From NCBI RefSeq assembly GCF_000295935.2, contig NZ_ALWO02000038.1, positions 24,349 to 88,348 on the forward strand: 64,000 nt of DNA, given 5' to 3'. This document shows positions 60,950-64,000 of this stretch, piece after piece. This DNA comes from Indibacter alkaliphilus LW1. GTDB taxonomy: Bacteria; Bacteroidota; Bacteroidia; Cytophagales; Cyclobacteriaceae. The translations under genes and the position numbers were made by a program. Numbering within the stretch: position 1 is the first letter of the stretch; every line of letters begins with the position of its first letter. Under the pieces are notes generated by a model that ran no database searches, was not told the DNA's origin, and saw only the letters and a list, made by a program, of their open reading frames with translations.

Positions 60950-63472
60950 ATGAATAGAGGTAAAAGAATTCAGTTAAGAAGTAAAGTTGTGTTGGGATTT
61001 GTCTTAGCCTCATTTTTGGTGATTTCTGTGTCAGTCATCACTTTTTTCAGTATTAGAAATCTATTGGATACAGTTGAAAACTTATCGGAACCAAACGAAA
61101 AGCTGAGACAGCTAAATGGATTGGTCGCTGATATTTATTTATTGGATGTTTCCAAAACAGAAAGAACCTCCGACAAGGATTCAGTGCTGGAAGAAACCCT
61201 TGAAAGGATCAAAAACCGGCTGGAATGGTTTAAATCTAATACTGAGGATGAAGCTGAGATGGAAAGCTTTGAAAACATAAGTATGAATATCTCTGAGCTG
61301 ATGGTAGTGTATGCTGGATTGGAAGAGGTTCGGTATAATCTCACTAGTCGTACTTTTAGTGAAGAGGCTTTGAAGAACATCGAAAGGAGTATAAAAAGGC
61401 AACAGGAACAGAGTGAAATGGAGTTTTTGGGTAGGGTAAGGCAAAGAGACTTTTTATCTGAGATTTCTGGGCTGGGAAAAGAATCCTCAAAGCCTATAGG
61501 AGATAGACAGGAATCCGTCAGAAGATATGAAGATGAATTATTAGAGATTTTTAAAGATTACGAAGAGGAGCAGCTTAAACTCGACTCAGCTGAAACAAAG
61601 CCCTCTTACACAGAGACAACATTAGAAGCGCTACGCTCTTTTATGGCTGAAATGTATCAGGATGAACAAAAGCTTCAACAGGAGTTTGTCTTTCTAGAGA
61701 CTAAACTGATTGATAAAAACAAGGAAGTGTTTTCAGAAGTACAGGGTTTGATTTCCAGTATGCAAAGAGAGCTTTTGGTTGAATACAGGGCAAAAAACCA
61801 ATCTGCATATGACCTTACATATACCGTTTCTATCATTTTATCCATCTTGGTGTTCTTGGGAATAGTTGGATCATTAGGGTTTATCTACAGCATCCTCAAT
61901 GAGGTCAAAAAAGCAAATACCTACCGTAGGCAATTGGAAGAAGCCAAGATCCAATCCGAAAATTTGGCCAAAGCGAAGCAGGACTTTTTGGCCAATATGA
62001 GCCATGAGATCAGGAATCCTTTGCATGCTATACAGGGCTACCAGCAGGCAATACAAAAATCAAAATTGAACAAACAGCAGGAAGAGTTTATCAAAATGAT
62101 AGGATTCGCATCCGAGACTCTATTGGGAATTGTCAATGACATTTTAGATTTTTCAAAACTTGAAGCAGGTAAAATTGAAATTGAGAAGAACCCATTTGAT
62201 CCCAATGCTCTTTTTATGTCGATTAAAAATTTCTTTTCATTCAAAGCAGAGGAGAAGGATCTATATTTTGAATGGGATATTCAAACTCCTACAAATAAAT
62301 GGTTTTTGGGAGACTCTTTAAGAATCAACCAAATACTCAACAACCTTATCAGCAACTCTATTAAATTTACACGGAAGGGAGGGGTGTCGGTCAAAATCAA
62401 TTATACAAATAATCAGGAACTTTTGATCCGGGTAAAGGATACAGGAATGGGGATGACTGATAAAGTCAAGGAAAACATATTCAGAGAATTCGACCAAGGA
62501 GATACTTCTATTACCAGACAGTTTGGAGGGACTGGTCTTGGTCTAACTATAGTAAATCGCTTGGTAGAGCTACATGGAGGGAAAATAAATGTAAAAAGCG
62601 AAGTGGACAAGGGTACCATCATTGAGATTTTGATACCTATGGAGACTACTGAGCCCTTAAAAAAAGCTCTACTCGAAGAAGATTTCAAAAATTATGATAT
62701 CAGTGGTCTTCGTTTTCTTGTGGTGGATGATGATAAGATCGGGCTCAAATTAATTCGATTGTTGTTAGAAGCAAAAGGCGCTAAAGTGGAAACCTATCAG
62801 GGAGGGCTCCAATTTAAAGATGAATTCAAGTACGAAAATGAGTATGATTTGGTAATCCTTGACATACAAATGCCAGAAGTCAGCGGGATTGATGTTTTGA
62901 AAATGTTGAGAGGCCACCAGAAATATACTCAACTTCAAGCTGTAGCGGTCACTGCAAATGTTTTTGCGGATGAGAAAAATAAACTTAAGGATTCAGGTTT
63001 TAATGGTTTGATCCTTAAGCCTTTTAAAGAATATCAGTTTGTTCAGAAAATAGGCGAAATCTTGAACTTATCAATAATCGAATCCAGTAAAATCTCACTT
63101 GACTATCAGGAAGAAAAGCATAATGCGATTGCTTATGATCTAGAGGATCTGAAAAAATTCTGTATGGGTGATGAAGAAATGCTTCAAGAGGTAATTGTTG
63201 ACATAGTACAGACAACCAGGTCAGATTTAACAAAGCTTTCAGAAGCCCTATCAAGCAATGATTTCAAAGTCATGCGGGAAATAACACATCAACTTTCAAG
63301 CAGACTTAGACAAATTAAGCTAACTGTAGGAGATAAGGCAAAAGATATTGAAGTAAAGCTTAAGAATGGAAAAACTGAAGGTATAAAGTCATCTGTTGAA
63401 GACCTTATCATTGAAATTACTGCAAGCATGGAAGTTCTCGAAAATGATTTTGAAATTTCGCAAAAGGCATAA
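60950..63472 (+). CDS. Hybrid sensor histidine kinase with REC and HPt domains
   Basis: 840 residues. First membrane helix 13-33, a long helical and charged periplasmic sensor (about 35-285), second membrane helix about 290-315, then a short coiled coil, HisKA with FLANMSHEIRNPLHAIQGYQQ (His about 348), HATPase with NLISNSIKFT, DTGMGM and GTGLGLTIV, REC with VVDDDKIGLK and phospho-acceptor Asp in LVILDIQMPEVSG, and an HPt domain with phospho-acceptor His in REITHQLSSRLRQI (about 790). It can thus relay phosphate His-Asp-His to a separate regulator. The sigma-54-type gene on the opposite strand, ending at the next base, is the probable final acceptor. Confidence 0.93.
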   Translation: MNRGKRIQLRSKVVLGFVLASFLVISVSVITFFSIRNLLDTVENLSEPNEKLRQLNGLVADIYLLDVSKTERTSDKDSVLEETLERIKNRLEWFKSNTEDEAEMESFENISMNISELMVVYAGLEEVRYNLTSRTFSEEALKNIERSIKRQQEQSEMEFLGRVRQRDFLSEISGLGKESSKPIGDRQESVRRYEDELLEIFKDYEEEQLKLDSAETKPSYTETTLEALRSFMAEMYQDEQKLQQEFVFLETKLIDKNKEVFSEVQGLISSMQRELLVEYRAKNQSAYDLTYTVSIILSILVFLGIVGSLGFIYSILNEVKKANTYRRQLEEAKIQSENLAKAKQDFLANMSHEIRNPLHAIQGYQQAIQKSKLNKQQEEFIKMIGFASETLLGIVNDILDFSKLEAGKIEIEKNPFDPNALFMSIKNFFSFKAEEKDLYFEWDIQTPTNKWFLGDSLRINQILNNLISNSIKFTRKGGVSVKINYTNNQELLIRVKDTGMGMTDKVKENIFREFDQGDTSITRQFGGTGLGLTIVNRLVELHGGKINVKSEVDKGTIIEILIPMETTEPLKKALLEEDFKNYDISGLRFLVVDDDKIGLKLIRLLLEAKGAKVETYQGGLQFKDEFKYENEYDLVILDIQMPEVSGIDVLKMLRGHQKYTQLQAVAVTANVFADEKNKLKDSGFNGLILKPFKEYQFVQKIGEILNLSIIESSKISLDYQEEKHNAIAYDLEDLKKFCMGDEEMLQEVIVDIVQTTRSDLTKLSEALSSNDFKVMREITHQLSSRLRQIKLTVGDKAKDIEVKLKNGKTEGIKSSVEDLIIEITASMEVLENDFEISQKA

Positions 63473-64000
63473 TCATTCAATTCCGTATTTATCCAACTTA
63501 TTGTACAATGTTTTTCTGTCAATTCCCAGTATCCTTGCTGCCTGACTTTTATTTTGGTTGCAAGACTTAAGTGCATTGATGATGTTTTCCTTTTCCTTAT
63601 CCTCCATAAGGTTTCTATAGGTCTTTCCAGAGTCTAGGTTTCCCTCTTTTAGTTCAGACTTAAGTTCGAAAGGTAATTGGTCCGGAGTAATGATTTCTTC
63701 TTTACAAAGTAAAACAGCCCTTCTGATGATATTCTTGAGTTCTCTCAAATTGCCTGGCCAGTAATATTTGTGAAAAATTCCCCAAACTTCCTCGGAAATA
63801 CCTTTGATATTTTTGTGTAGTCTCTGATTGCTGGAATCAATAAATGAATTGGCGAATGTTCTAAGGTCTTCCTGCCGTTCTCTCAATGGTAATATATGTA
63901 GGGAAAATTCATTTAACCTATGGTAAAGGTCTTCACGGAAAGTGGAATTGGGGTCACCTGATTTGAGTTTTTCATTTGTTGGATATTTCGGTCTGACCAT
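63473..64000 (-). CDS. Sigma-54-dependent response regulator, C-terminal part (partial)
   Basis: The frame runs off the right edge, so the N-terminal REC and most of the AAA+ domain are outside. What is seen is the end of the AAA+ module (FREDLYHRLNEFSLHILPLRERQEDL, with the sensor arginines, and YYWPGNLRELKN) and a C-terminal Fis-type helix-turn-helix (NKSQAARILGIDRKTLYNKLDKYG). NtrC-like proteins bind upstream of sigma-54 promoters. Its TGA (63475-63473) begins at the base after the TAA of the hybrid kinase, so the pair is convergent with no gap. Confidence 0.92.
   Translation of the reverse strand: MVRPKYPTNEKLKSGDPNSTFREDLYHRLNEFSLHILPLRERQEDLRTFANSFIDSSNQRLHKNIKGISEEVWGIFHKYYWPGNLRELKNIIRRAVLLCKEEIITPDQLPFELKSELKEGNLDSGKTYRNLMEDKEKENIINALKSCNQNKSQAARILGIDRKTLYNKLDKYGIE

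Overview
The window reads as a chromosomal piece of a Bacteroidota bacterium, most likely of the Cytophagales (Cyclobacteriaceae-like). The basis is an AT-rich composition, few Shine-Dalgarno sites, TAnnTTTG-type promoter boxes, many exported or lipoprotein enzymes, histidine kinases with the SHDLQEPLR phospho-acceptor motif, an IntDOT-like integrase and a menaquinone gene. The genus call is inference.

Layout. 1-1800: tail of a probable sugar kinase, a histidine phosphatase and an exported glycerophosphodiesterase. 1800-6975: an accessory island with small orphan ORFs, a hipBA toxin-antitoxin pair, two small proteins and a tyrosine integrase that faces the 3' end of a tRNA-Pro gene. 7240-11663: ThuA and PQQ-type sugar dehydrogenase/cytochrome c genes, a HAD hydrolase with no ordinary start codon and a metallo-beta-lactamase-fold hydrolase. 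12174-31378: a very large signalling block on the minus strand, interrupted by one plus-strand oxidoreductase and one MFS transporter. It holds a TPR kinase, three REC regulators, a CheB-CheR-PAS kinase of 1728 residues, a PAS kinase of 1467 residues with a decayed CheB domain at its N-terminus, and two paralogous membrane kinases, one broken by a frameshift. No DNA-binding output domain is visible in the block.

31475-38828: YdeI-type protein, amidase, and an operon of a ThDP enzyme, an aldehyde dehydrogenase (frameshifted in an 8-T run) and a CDGSH/ferredoxin protein, then a DUF1328 peptide and a fumarylacetoacetase-family enzyme. 39082-47154: a DUF1905 protein, membrane proteins, an exported methyltransferase, a 123-bp MITE-like insertion with a 10-bp target duplication, an HExxH protein, an esterase and a pair of overlapping polytopic membrane genes. 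47181-55089: core metabolism (menA, glutathione peroxidase, argS, arginase, methionine-type aminotransferase, glgX). 55637-64000: a degenerate phosphohexomutase-like protein, a SulP transporter, an MscS channel, an orphan protein, a hybrid kinase with REC and HPt domains, and the 3' part of a sigma-54-dependent regulator that ends exactly where the kinase ends on the other strand.

The observations most worth following are the pseudo-phosphohexomutase at 55637, the inactive-looking CheB module fused to a kinase at 31378, the output-less two-component cluster, two frameshifts, the HAD gene start, and the MITE. All family calls come from reading motifs; no search was run.
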